Positions 1-6,611 of a DNA stretch of 21,218 nucleotides are shown here, one piece after another (within the stretch, counting starts at the first letter, position 1; every line of letters starts with the position of its first letter). The notes beneath the pieces are model-generated. The model was not told the DNA's origin, did not search any database, and was given only the letters and a program-made list of their open reading frames with translations. The position numbers and the translations under genes were made by a program. The stretch spans positions 1 through 21,218 of the forward strand of contig JAKBCB010000011.1 of assembly GCA_021808185.1 (NCBI GenBank). The letters run 5' to 3'. The DNA comes from Pseudomonadota bacterium (GTDB lineage: Bacteria > Pseudomonadota > Alphaproteobacteria > Acetobacterales > Acetobacteraceae).

Positions 1-74
1 TCAACATGCCGGCCAGCCACGAGAAAATCTGGTCGATCATCAACGCCGGCCGCCCCGCGATGGCCGCGGAATAA
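1..74 (+). CDS. C-terminal end of molybdopterin-binding (CoxL/XdhB-type) dehydrogenase large subunit, partial
   Basis: Only the last 23 codons and the stop (taa at 72-74) are in the window; the first whole codon starts at position 3. The residues read NMPASHEKIWSIINAG and onward. This matches the tail typical of aerobic CO dehydrogenase/xanthine dehydrogenase large subunits, which often end in a 'MPATPEKVW' like stretch. The next gene, 15 bases on, is the FAD-binding subunit of the same enzyme class, which supports the call. The substrate cannot be told from this fragment. The family identity rests on a short motif plus context. Confidence 0.65.
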   Translation, partial: NMPASHEKIWSIINAGRPAMAAE

Positions 75-89
75 GCAGAGGACCGCACG

Positions 90-881
90 ATGTACGATTT
101 CGCGTTCCAGAAACCCGCAAGCGTCGCCGACGCCGTCAAGCTGCTCGGCGATCCCGAGGCCAAGGCGCTCGCCGGCGGCCAGACCTTCATCCCGGTGCTC
201 AAGCAGCGGCTGAACAAGCCGTCCACCGTGGTGGCGCTGGACAAGCTCGGCCTGTCCGGCATCACCGTGACCGGCGGCACCGTGACGATCGGCGCGATGA
301 CCACGCATGTCACCGTGGCCAACTCGGCCGAGGTGAAGAAGGCCATTCCGGCGCTCGCCGCGTTGGCAAGCTGGATCGGCGACCGCGCGGTGCGCTATCG
401 CGGCACCATCGGCGGCTCGCTCGCCAACAACGACCCGTCCGCCTGCTACCCGTCGGCGGTGCTGGCGCTGGGCGCGACGATCAAGACCGACCGCCGCTCG
501 ATCGCGGCCGATGACTTCTTCCAGGGCATGTTCGCCACCGCCCTGGAGCCCGGCGAGATCATCACGGCGGTCGAATTCCCCATCCCGGAGAAGGCGGCGT
601 ACGAGAAGTTCCGCAACCCGGCCTCGCGCTACGCCATGGTTGGCGTGTTCGTGGCCAAGGGGCCGAAGGGCGTGCGCGTGGCCGTCACCGGGGCCGGGCA
701 GGGCGGCGTGTTCCGCCATGCGGCGTTCGAGAAGGCGCTGTCCGCCAACTGGTCGGCTGCCGCGCTGAACGGCATCGCGACGCCCGCGGACGGGCTGAAC
801 AGCGACATCCACGGTTCGGCCGCCTATCGCGCGCATCTGATCGGCGTGGTGGCCAAGCGCGCCGTCACCGCCGCCGGCTGA
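90..881 (+). CDS. FAD-binding (medium) subunit of xanthine/CO-dehydrogenase-type molybdenum hydroxylase
   Basis: This 263-residue protein is the flavin subunit of a molybdenum hydroxylase. It passes electrons from the molybdenum and iron-sulfur subunits to an acceptor. Two FAD-contact motifs are visible: AGGQTF at residues 28-33 and TIGGSLANNDPSA at 106-118. They sit in the N-terminal FAD-binding domain (about 1-170), followed by the CO_deh_flav_C type domain (about 175-263). Length is normal to slightly short for CoxM-like proteins. The ATG at 90 is preceded by AGAGGA (77-82) at a good distance. It follows the large-subunit stop by 15 bases, so the two are co-transcribed. The 2Fe-2S subunit is not in the window. 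Substrate (CO, purine, nicotinate or other) is unknown, so coxM would be over-specific. Confidence 0.9.
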   Translation: MYDFAFQKPASVADAVKLLGDPEAKALAGGQTFIPVLKQRLNKPSTVVALDKLGLSGITVTGGTVTIGAMTTHVTVANSAEVKKAIPALAALASWIGDRAVRYRGTIGGSLANNDPSACYPSAVLALGATIKTDRRSIAADDFFQGMFATALEPGEIITAVEFPIPEKAAYEKFRNPASRYAMVGVFVAKGPKGVRVAVTGAGQGGVFRHAAFEKALSANWSAAALNGIATPADGLNSDIHGSAAYRAHLIGVVAKRAVTAAG

Positions 882-906
882 TTTCTTCCGCCTCGGGCTG
901 TTGCAT

Positions 907-932
907 CAGGGGGCCTCGCGGCCCCCTGTTTG
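907..932 (+). terminator. Hairpin terminator after the FAD-subunit gene
   Basis: A perfect 9-bp stem (CAGGGGGCC at 907-915, GGCCCCCTG at 920-928) closes on a TCGC loop and is followed by TTTGCGTT. It lies 26 bases after the stop of the dehydrogenase FAD subunit. The T-tract is short, so termination may be partial or helped by Rho. Confidence 0.65.
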
Positions 933-1009
933 CGTTGTGCCGCCGCGTTGCGCGCGTGCGGCCGGCCGCGTAGGTTTTCGGCCAACCAAGATCCTTCGGG
1001 GGAACCCAG

Positions 1010-1540
1010 ATGCCGTATCGCGTCGCCGTCGCCGCCTTCGCCGCCAGCCTGTGCCTCGCGGCCGGCGCGGCCCATGCCGCCGACCAGTCCTATTCCGAGG
1101 CCTGCATGAAGCCGATGCCGGCGGGCTCGCCGGACCCGGCGGTGCGCGACGTGCATTTCCACACCACCGGCAGCGGCGGCCTCATCACGATCTCGGCCTG
1201 CGTCGTCTCCGCCCACGCCAACGCGCTACAGGGGGTTGCGGCCAATGTCGGCATTTTCAGCAAGGACGGCGTGCTGATCAACTACGCCGGCCAGTCCTAC
1301 ACCAACGTCGCCCCGCTCGCGAACCCGCCGGCGGACGGGCCGAAGCTGGTGCTGCTGTATGGGGTGTCGATCCAGATCGACGACAAATACGGCCAGGATT
1401 TTGCCCCGGACACGGTGGTGGCGCTGACCACCGTCGCCTGCACCAAGCCGCTGCCGGACTGCGCGCCTGGCCCGGCGGTGTCCTCGACGCTGCTGCTGCC
1501 GGTGCAGGTGGATCAGGATCTGGGCGCGAAGGCGAAGTAG
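1010..1540 (+). CDS. Small secreted protein of unknown function, four cysteines
   Basis: I do not recognise this family. The 176-residue product has a clear Sec signal peptide: R4, a hydrophobic Ala/Leu stretch at 5-20, and an AHA cleavage site at 21-23. The mature protein of about 153 residues is therefore probably periplasmic or extracellular. It carries four cysteines, C32, C64, C144 and C151, enough for two disulfides. The middle (about 57-140) alternates hydrophobic and polar residues as in a beta-sandwich, which is an inference from sequence pattern only. The ATG is preceded by GGGGGA (998-1003), a good ribosome site. The gene stands alone, between a terminator and a REP-like palindrome 10 bases after its stop. 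No enzyme motif is visible. Confidence 0.8.
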   Translation: MPYRVAVAAFAASLCLAAGAAHAADQSYSEACMKPMPAGSPDPAVRDVHFHTTGSGGLITISACVVSAHANALQGVAANVGIFSKDGVLINYAGQSYTNVAPLANPPADGPKLVLLYGVSIQIDDKYGQDFAPDTVVALTTVACTKPLPDCAPGPAVSSTLLLPVQVDQDLGAKAK

Positions 1541-1549
1541 CCGGCGTAG

Positions 1550-1575
1550 GACGGATAAGCGAAGCGCCATCCGTC
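1550..1575. repeat. REP-like palindromic element
   Basis: The arms GACGGAT (1550-1556) and ATCCGTC (1569-1575) enclose an AAGCGAAGCGCC core that can form its own GC-GAA-GC mini-hairpin. The pattern 'GTAGGA-GGAT-AGCGAAGCG-ATCC' resembles a dispersed repeat I recall from many proteobacterial chromosomes. Only one copy is visible here, so the repeat status is inferred. It lies 10 bases after the stop of the secreted-protein gene and may cap its transcript. Confidence 0.5.
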
Positions 1576-1638
1576 GCCGCAACCGTCCGCTCTCCGCCCC
1601 GATGGCCCCGCGCCCCGCGCGGCGGCTTGCCCGGGGGA

Positions 1639-1660
1639 GGTTATTTATACTAACATAACC
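1639..1660 (+). promoter_or_regulatory. AT-rich dyad and probable promoter of the GTG-start gene
   Basis: GGTTAT (1639-1644) and ATAACC (1655-1660) form a 6-bp inverted repeat around a 10-base AT-rich centre. It is an island of low GC in very GC-rich DNA. A TTGCCC (1627-1632) and a TAACAT (1651-1656) are 18 bases apart and could be -35 and -10 boxes. Such a promoter would start transcription at or next to the GTG at 1663. The dyad would then be an operator covering the core promoter. The symmetry is seen directly; promoter and operator roles are inferred. Confidence 0.4.
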
Positions 1661-1662
1661 CC

Positions 1663-2271
1663 GTGCCCATTCCCCCGCTCCCCACCCCGGCCGAGCGCTT
1701 TGCCATCGTGCTCCGCTGGCTGAGCCATGTCGTGGCGTCGCGCGGTGTCCTGGGCCTGCTCGCGGCACCGGTGGTCGCGCTGCTCCTGGGCCGCGTCCGC
1801 GACATCAACCAAAAATTCGCCCGCCTCGCCGCCCGCCTCGCCGCCGGCACCTACCGCCCCCGCCGCGCCGCCGCGCGCCGCAAACCCGCCGCCCCCAACC
1901 CAAGGCGGAAAAACCCGCTGCCCCAAACATGCGGCTGGCTGCTGACGCTGGTGCCGGAGGCGGTAGGGTATCGCGCGCAGCTTGAGCATCTGCTGCGCGA
2001 GCCGGACACCGTGGCGCTGCTGGAAGCAGCCCCGTCCGCAATGGCCAGGGTGCTGCGGCCGCTCTGCTGGGCGCTGCGTCTCAAGCCCCCGCCGATCCTC
2101 GCCCCGCCCCGCCGGGCCAGACCGCCAGCGCCGGAGCGGGACGCGGCGGCATCCCGGGCCGCCACGCCCCCGCCATCCCGGCCGCGCTCCCAATCGCCCG
2201 CCTCACCGGCCCGGCGCCGGCGTTCGGCGCAATGGCCTCGCGGGGGGCACGGCCCGCCAAGGACGGCCTGA
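1663..2271 (+). CDS. Conserved hypothetical basic protein, probably lineage-restricted
   Basis: The 202-residue reading frame starts with GTG at 1663. The N-terminal part (about 10-65) is an amphipathic or hydrophobic segment followed by an Arg/Ala-rich helix. Residues about 84-142 (TCGWLLTLVPEAVGYRAQL and onward to PLCWALRL) look like a compact helical domain. I faintly associate this domain with small Acetobacteraceae hypotheticals, with no known function. The last 60 residues are Pro/Arg/Ala low complexity. From about 2085 the -1 frame has higher third-position GC and stays open to 2414, so the true C-terminus may lie in another frame. No Shine-Dalgarno sits at the right distance; the nearest, GGGGGAGG at 1633-1640, ends 22 bases upstream. 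Confidence 0.5.
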   Translation: MPIPPLPTPAERFAIVLRWLSHVVASRGVLGLLAAPVVALLLGRVRDINQKFARLAARLAAGTYRPRRAAARRKPAAPNPRRKNPLPQTCGWLLTLVPEAVGYRAQLEHLLREPDTVALLEAAPSAMARVLRPLCWALRLKPPPILAPPRRARPPAPERDAAASRAATPPPSRPRSQSPASPARRRRSAQWPRGGHGPPRTA

Positions 2272-2340
2272 AGCAAGCTATCGCCCAGGCACGCCCGCAA
2301 TATTACGAAATAAAAATGAACTCCATGGTGGTCGCGCGGC

Positions 2341-3513
2341 TCACCCCGCCGCCAGAAGCTGCTCCGCCAGCGTCGCCCAATAGCTCGCCCCCACCGGCAG
2401 AATCGCGTCGTTGAAATCGTATTTCGGGTGATGGACCATGGCATCGCCCGTGCCGCGCCCGCCGCCGAGCATGAGGTAGCTGCCCTGCTTGGCCGCCAGC
2501 ATGAAGGAAAAATCCTCCGCCCCCATGGTGGGTTTGGCCATCGGCACCACGCGCGCCTCACCGGCCACCGTGCGCGCCGCCGCCGCCGCGAGGTCGGTGG
2601 CGTCGGGGTCGTTCACGGTCGCGATATACAGCCGGCGGTAATTCACTTCGGCGTGCGCGCCGAACGCCTCGGCGGTGCAGGTGGCCACGCGGCGCACGCC
2701 GGCTTCCAGCAGGTCGCCGATCGCGGGCGAAAACCAGCGGGTCGTGCCGGTCATCACCACCGTCTCCGGGATCACGTTATGCGCGTTGCCGCCATTGATC
2801 GAGCCGACGGTGACGACGCCGGTCTCCGTCGGCTCCTGGTTGCGCGCGACGATGCTTTGCAGCCCGGTGACGATATGGGCCGCCACCAGGATCGGGTCGA
2901 TGCCGGTATGCGGCTGCGCCGCGTGCGCGCCCTTGCCGGTAACGGTGATCTCGAAGCTGGAGCACGCGGCCATCACCGGCCCATGCCGCCACGCGAACAC
3001 CCCGGCGGGCATGATCGGCCAGTTGTGCATCCCGAAGACCATCTTCATCGGGAAGCGCTCGAACAGGCCTTCCTTGACCATCACCTCGCCGCCGCCGCCG
3101 CCCTCCTCGGCGGGTTGAAAGATCACATAGACGGTGCCGGCGAAGTTGCGCGTCTCGGCGAGGTAGCGCGCCGCGCCGAGCAGCATCGTGGTGTGGCCGT
3201 CATGGCCACAGGCATGCATCACGCCCGCGTGCTTGCTGGCATAGGGCAGGCCGGTTTCCTCGACGATCGGCAGCGCGTCCATGTCCGCGCGCAGCCCGAT
3301 CGCCTCGCCCGCCGCCCGGCCACGGATCACGCCGATCACGCCGGTTTGCGCCACCCCCGTCACCACCTCGTCCACGCCGAATTCGCGCAGCTTGTCGGCG
3401 ACGATGGCGCTGGTGCGATGCTCCTCGAACCCCAGTTCCGGGTGCGCGTGGAAATCCTGGCGCCAGGCCGTCATGTCGTCGTGGAAGTCGGCGATGCGGT
3501 TGATGATTGGCAT
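2341..3513 (-). CDS. M20 family amidohydrolase (hippurate hydrolase / N-acyl-amino-acid hydrolase-like)
   Basis: The 390-residue protein belongs to the M20D metallopeptidases, two-zinc or two-manganese enzymes that remove acyl groups from amino acids. The metal and catalytic motifs are all present: RADMDALP at 75-82, HACGHDGH at 100-107, PAEEGGGG at 134-141 with the general-base Glu, the MHNWP histidine H163, MGAEDFSF at 330-337, and H361/H362 near the end. The lid/dimerisation domain spans about 180-290. Length is typical. I chose the ATG at 3513 (MPIINRIADF) because the family starts about there; the longer open frame upstream overlaps the preceding gene. It follows that epimerase-like gene by 7 bases, so they are probably co-transcribed. 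The exact acyl substrate cannot be read from sequence. Confidence 0.93.
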   Translation of the reverse strand: MPIINRIADFHDDMTAWRQDFHAHPELGFEEHRTSAIVADKLREFGVDEVVTGVAQTGVIGVIRGRAAGEAIGLRADMDALPIVEETGLPYASKHAGVMHACGHDGHTTMLLGAARYLAETRNFAGTVYVIFQPAEEGGGGGEVMVKEGLFERFPMKMVFGMHNWPIMPAGVFAWRHGPVMAACSSFEITVTGKGAHAAQPHTGIDPILVAAHIVTGLQSIVARNQEPTETGVVTVGSINGGNAHNVIPETVVMTGTTRWFSPAIGDLLEAGVRRVATCTAEAFGAHAEVNYRRLYIATVNDPDATDLAAAAARTVAGEARVVPMAKPTMGAEDFSFMLAAKQGSYLMLGGGRGTGDAMVHHPKYDFNDAILPVGASYWATLAEQLLAAG

Positions 3514-3520
3514 GGTTCTC

Positions 3521-4408
3521 TCATCCGTGGGGGGCGAAGGTGCGGCACAGCCCTTCGCGAAGCGACATGGGCTTGACCCCGAGTGTTGCCAACATCGGCG
3601 CGATGTCAAACGCCTTGTCTTCCGTCAAACGCCGAATTTCGGCCGCCGAGACGCGCCGCAGGCCGGGCAGGCGAGAGGCGAGGGGGGCGAGCGCCATCAG
3701 CAGCCCCGCCGGCACCGGCACGATGCGGGGCGGCGGCAGCCCGGCGGCGGTGGCGATGGCACGGACGAAATCGGCGTACCGCACCGGGGCGGCGCCGGCC
3801 ACCACCAGGGTCGCGGGCTCGGTCCACGGCACATCGAGCGCCGAGAGGATGCAGGCCGACAGGTCGTCCTGGTGGATCGGCTGCACCAGCGCCCGCCCGC
3901 CGCCCGGCAGCGGCACCACCGGCAGCCGTCGCAGCAGGGCCGCGAGCCGCCGCACATTGTCCTCGCCCTGGGCGCCGAAAATCATGGTGGGATGCAGCAT
4001 CACGCCGGGCCGGCCGGAACCGACGAACGCCGTCTCGCCGCGCAGCACGCCCTCGCCATGCGTGTCGAGCCAGCGTGTGTAGCGCCGTGTGCTGCCCAGC
4101 AACACCAGCCTTGCCGTGGCCGGTGCTTCCGCGAGCAGCCAAGGGGTTGTGCGCGCGTGCGCGGTGGAGACGATGCGGCTGGCCCCGCCGAGCGCCCGGC
4201 GCAAGGCGAAGCCATCCGTCAGGTCGGCGAGCAACGGCGGCGCGAGCAGCGGATGCGGCGGCGGCGCCACCGCCTGCCAGCGGCGCGGGTCGCGCACGAC
4301 GGGGAAAACCGCGATCCCCCGCGCCAGCAAGGCGCGCACCAGCACCGCGCCGGAGCGGCCGCTGGCGCCGATGACATGGACGGGTTCGGACGCTATGGCC
4401 GTGGGCAT
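3521..4408 (-). CDS. NAD(P)-binding epimerase/NmrA-like Rossmann protein
   Basis: The 295-residue product has an N-terminal dinucleotide-binding motif, HVIGASGRSG at residues 11-20. The topology resembles atypical short-chain dehydrogenases of the NDUFA9/sugar-epimerase type. Typical landmarks are HPTMIFGAQGEDN (139-151), PGGGRALVQPIHQDDLS (168-184) and the tail LTEDKAFDI through REGL (261-287). A classic YxxxK catalytic pair is not evident: Y110 has no lysine four residues on. The protein may therefore bind a nucleotide without standard epimerase chemistry. Start choice is uncertain: ATG at 4408 fits the family, and ATG at 4432 would add eight residues. Neither has a clear ribosome site. It is divergent from rplM and directly upstream of the M20 hydrolase. 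Substrate unknown. Confidence 0.8.
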   Translation of the reverse strand: MPTAIASEPVHVIGASGRSGAVLVRALLARGIAVFPVVRDPRRWQAVAPPPHPLLAPPLLADLTDGFALRRALGGASRIVSTAHARTTPWLLAEAPATARLVLLGSTRRYTRWLDTHGEGVLRGETAFVGSGRPGVMLHPTMIFGAQGEDNVRRLAALLRRLPVVPLPGGGRALVQPIHQDDLSACILSALDVPWTEPATLVVAGAAPVRYADFVRAIATAAGLPPPRIVPVPAGLLMALAPLASRLPGLRRVSAAEIRRLTEDKAFDIAPMLATLGVKPMSLREGLCRTFAPHG

Positions 4409-4449
4409 GGCGCCGAGTCTATCGGCCGGCATAAGCCGCCGCCAGCATT

Positions 4450-4467
4450 GTGGTATGATGCTACCAC
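4450..4467. promoter_or_regulatory. Dyad in the divergent epimerase/rplM region
   Basis: GTGGTA (4450-4455) and TACCAC (4462-4467) are perfect inverted arms around TGATGC. The dyad lies between the divergent epimerase-like gene and rplM, 11 bases upstream of the rplM -35 box. It could be an operator or a mere hairpin. No regulator is implied by the sequence. Confidence 0.3.
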
Positions 4468-4478
4468 CGGAAAAACCC

Positions 4479-4507
4479 TTGACGCAGCGATGCAGGACCC
4501 GGATAAC
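4479..4507 (+). promoter_or_regulatory. Predicted sigma-70 promoter of rplM-rpsI
   Basis: TTGACG (4479-4484) is a 5/6 match to the -35 consensus. It is separated by exactly 17 bases from GATAAC (4502-4507), a 4/6 match to the -10. Transcription would begin near 4514, giving a leader of about 32 bases before the rplM ATG. Confidence 0.65.
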
Positions 4508-4545
4508 CCGCCGCCTGTTTCATCCGTTCGCCCAGTGGGAAAACC

Positions 4546-5013
4546 ATGTTGAAGACCACCCTCTCGCTCAAGCCCGCGGAGGTGAAGAAGGACTGGGTGC
4601 TGATCGATGCCGAGGGGGTCGTGCTTGGCCGCCTCGCCGCCGTCATCGCCCAGCGCCTGCGCGGCAAGCACAAGCCGCAATTCACCCCGCATGTCGATTG
4701 CGGCGACAACGTCGTCGTCATCAACGCCCAGAAGGTCAAGCTGACCGGCAAGAAGGCCGATCAGTCGCTGTTCCACTGGCACACCGGCTATGCCGGCGGC
4801 ATCAAGCAGCGCTCGATCGGCCAGCGCCTCGCCAGCGCCCACCCGGAGCGGGTGCTGGAGAAGGCGGTGGAGCGCATGATCACGCGCGGCCCGTTGCAGC
4901 GCGCCCAGATGAAGCATCTGCACGTCTATGGCGGCGCCGAGCATCCGCATGACGGGCAACAGCCCCGCAAGCTGGATGTCGCCGCGATGAACCCGAAGAA
5001 CCGGAGGGGCTGA
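4546..5013 (+). CDS. rplM: 50S ribosomal protein L13 (uL13)
   Basis: The 155-residue protein is ribosomal protein uL13, an early-assembly protein of the large subunit that binds 23S rRNA. Recognisable family segments are the DWVLIDAEGVVLGRLA region near residues 16-31, LRGKHKPQFTPHVDCGD (38-54), the HWHTGYAGGIK region (77-87), and RGPLQRAQMKHLHVYGG (114-130) followed by EHPHDGQQP. Length is slightly longer than the 142 residues of E. coli, because of a few extra terminal residues. The ATG at 4546 follows GTGGGA, a weak ribosome site. It precedes rpsI by 4 bases, the near-universal bacterial rplM-rpsI operon. Confidence 0.98.
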   Translation: MLKTTLSLKPAEVKKDWVLIDAEGVVLGRLAAVIAQRLRGKHKPQFTPHVDCGDNVVVINAQKVKLTGKKADQSLFHWHTGYAGGIKQRSIGQRLASAHPERVLEKAVERMITRGPLQRAQMKHLHVYGGAEHPHDGQQPRKLDVAAMNPKNRRG

Positions 5014-5017
5014 GCAT

Positions 5018-5506
5018 ATGTCCGGCACCACGACCCGCACGCTCGCCGACCTCAAGGATCTCGCGGTCGCGACCGCCCTGCCCACCGACAAGCCCAAGCG
5101 CGAGCCCAAGCGCGACGCCTGGGGCCGCTCCTACGCCACCGGCCGGCGCAAGAACGCGGTTGCCCGCGTGTGGATCAAGCCCGGCAAGGGCGAGATCATG
5201 GTCAACGGCAAGCGCGTGGGCCAGTATTTCGCCCGCCCCGTGCTGCGCATGCTGATCACGCAGCCGTTCCTTGTGGCGGACCGCTACAACCAGTTCGACG
5301 TGTATTGCACCGTCGTCGGCGGCGGCCTCTCGGGCCAGGCCGGCGCGCTGCGCCACGGCATCAGCCGGGCGCTGACGCATTACGAGCCGGATCTGCGCGG
5401 CATCCTCAAGGTCGCGGGCTTCCTCACCCGCGACAGCCGCGTGGTCGAGCGCAAGAAGTACGGCCGCGCCAAGGCCCGCCGCAGCTTCCAGTTCAGCAAG
5501 CGCTGA
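5018..5506 (+). CDS. rpsI: 30S ribosomal protein S9 (uS9)
   Basis: The 162-residue protein is uS9, a 30S head protein whose C-terminal tail reaches the P-site tRNA. The conserved core begins at YATGRRKNAVARVWIKPGKG. The tail KKYGRAKARRSFQFSKR ends in the invariant SKR. About 30 N-terminal residues precede the core and are absent in E. coli; such extensions are common in alphaproteobacteria. The ATG at 5018 is preceded by GGAGG (5003-5007), which lies inside the end of rplM, so the two genes are translationally close. The operon ends at a strong terminator 28 bases after the stop. Confidence 0.98.
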   Translation: MSGTTTRTLADLKDLAVATALPTDKPKREPKRDAWGRSYATGRRKNAVARVWIKPGKGEIMVNGKRVGQYFARPVLRMLITQPFLVADRYNQFDVYCTVVGGGLSGQAGALRHGISRALTHYEPDLRGILKVAGFLTRDSRVVERKKYGRAKARRSFQFSKR

Positions 5507-5533
5507 GCCGGGGTTTTCGGCTGGATGGATGGA

Positions 5534-5562
5534 GGGGACCGGGGCAACCCGGTCCCCTTTTT
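5534..5562 (+). terminator. Intrinsic terminator of rplM-rpsI
   Basis: A perfect 10-bp stem (GGGGACCGGG 5534-5543, CCCGGTCCCC 5548-5557) has a GCAA (GNRA) tetraloop and is followed by five T residues. This is the best rho-independent terminator in the window. It separates the ribosomal operon from argC. Confidence 0.95.
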
Positions 5563-5660
5563 CGTGGCGCGCCCCGCCCGGCACCGGTGCCATGCGGCCC
5601 CGCCGCTTGCGCCCGCCTGCCCGCCGCGCCAGATTCGCGGCGGTTGCCACGGGGGCCAGC

Positions 5661-6611
5661 ATGTCCAACGTCCGGGTGTTCATCGATGGCGAGGCCGGCA
5701 CCACGGGCCTGGGCATCCGCGAGCGCCTGCGTGCCCTGCCGGAGATCGATCGCATCGCCATCCCGCCGGAACACCGCAAGGACCGGCAGGCACGGCTCGA
5801 CGCGATGGCAGCGTCCGACGTTGTCGTGCTCTGCCTGCCGGACGACGCGGCGCGCGAGGCGGTGGCGATGGCGGATAGCCTCGGCGCCGCCGCGCCGAAA
5901 TTGCTCGACGCCAGCACCGCGCACCGCGTCGCCCCCGGCTGGGAATACGGGTTTGCCGAAATGGATGCCGCCCAGGCCGGGAAGATCGCCCAGGCGCGCC
6001 GCGTGGCCAATCCCGGTTGCTACCCCACCGGCGGCATCGCCCTGCTGCGCCCGCTGGTGGCCGCCGGGCTGTTGCCGGCCGACTACCCCGTGACCGTCAA
6101 CGCCGTCAGCGGCTATTCCGGCGGCGGCAAGGCCATGATCGAGGCGCATGAGCGCGACGGCGGCCCGGCGTTCGAGCTGTACGGCCTCGGCCTCGCGCAC
6201 AAGCACCTGCCGGAACTGCAAACCTACGCCCAGCTCGCGCGGCGGCCGATTTTTGTCCCCTCGGTCGGGCATTTCCGCCAGGGGATGCTTGTCTCGCTAC
6301 CGCTGCATCTGGACCTGCTGCGCGGCAAGCCATCCGGGGCCGATCTGCACACCGTTCTTGCCACGTACTATGCCGGCGCCGAACAGGTCCGCGTGCTGCC
6401 GCCCGAGCCGGACAGGAAATTGGAGGCGGAGGCGCTGAACGACACCGACATCATGGAACTGCGCGTGTATGCCAACGACACGGCGGGGCAGGCGGTGCTG
6501 GTGGCGCGGCTCGACAATCTCGGCAAGGGTGCCTCCGGCGCCGCCGTCCAGAATATCCGCCTGATGCTCGGGCTGCACGCGCCCGCCGAAAGGATGCCCG
6601 CCCATGCATGA
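5661..6611 (+). CDS. argC: N-acetyl-gamma-glutamyl-phosphate reductase (type 2)
   Basis: ArgC reduces N-acetylglutamyl 5-phosphate to the semialdehyde with NADPH, the third step of arginine synthesis in the cytosol. The 316-residue protein is the shorter type 2 form. It shows an N-terminal Rossmann start VRVFIDGEAGTTGLGI (4-19), LLDASTAHR (81-89), the catalytic cysteine in NPGCYPTGG (117-125, C120), SGYSGGGKAMI (150-160), and the KGASGAAVQN motif (289-298). ATG 5661 was chosen because MSNVRVFIDG is the family start; the frame open upstream covers the rpsI terminator and is not coding. The stop overlaps the next gene by 8 bases, implying co-transcription. No arginine operator is visible. Confidence 0.95.
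   Translation: MSNVRVFIDGEAGTTGLGIRERLRALPEIDRIAIPPEHRKDRQARLDAMAASDVVVLCLPDDAAREAVAMADSLGAAAPKLLDASTAHRVAPGWEYGFAEMDAAQAGKIAQARRVANPGCYPTGGIALLRPLVAAGLLPADYPVTVNAVSGYSGGGKAMIEAHERDGGPAFELYGLGLAHKHLPELQTYAQLARRPIFVPSVGHFRQGMLVSLPLHLDLLRGKPSGADLHTVLATYYAGAEQVRVLPPEPDRKLEAEALNDTDIMELRVYANDTAGQAVLVARLDNLGKGASGAAVQNIRLMLGLHAPAERMPAHA

Noticed and set aside
948..976. Promoter TTGCGC-17-TAGGTT before the secreted-protein gene
   Set aside because: Each box matches consensus at only three of six positions; in GC-rich DNA this is too weak to list.
2428..3576. 382-residue plus-strand open frame opposite the M20 hydrolase
   Set aside because: The His/Arg/Gly-rich translation is a shadow of the hydrolase; all M20 motifs are on the minus strand.
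5529..5660. N-terminal extension of ArgC by 44 residues
   Set aside because: It would be translated from the rpsI terminator hairpin, and the Rossmann fold begins at residue 4 of the shorter start.
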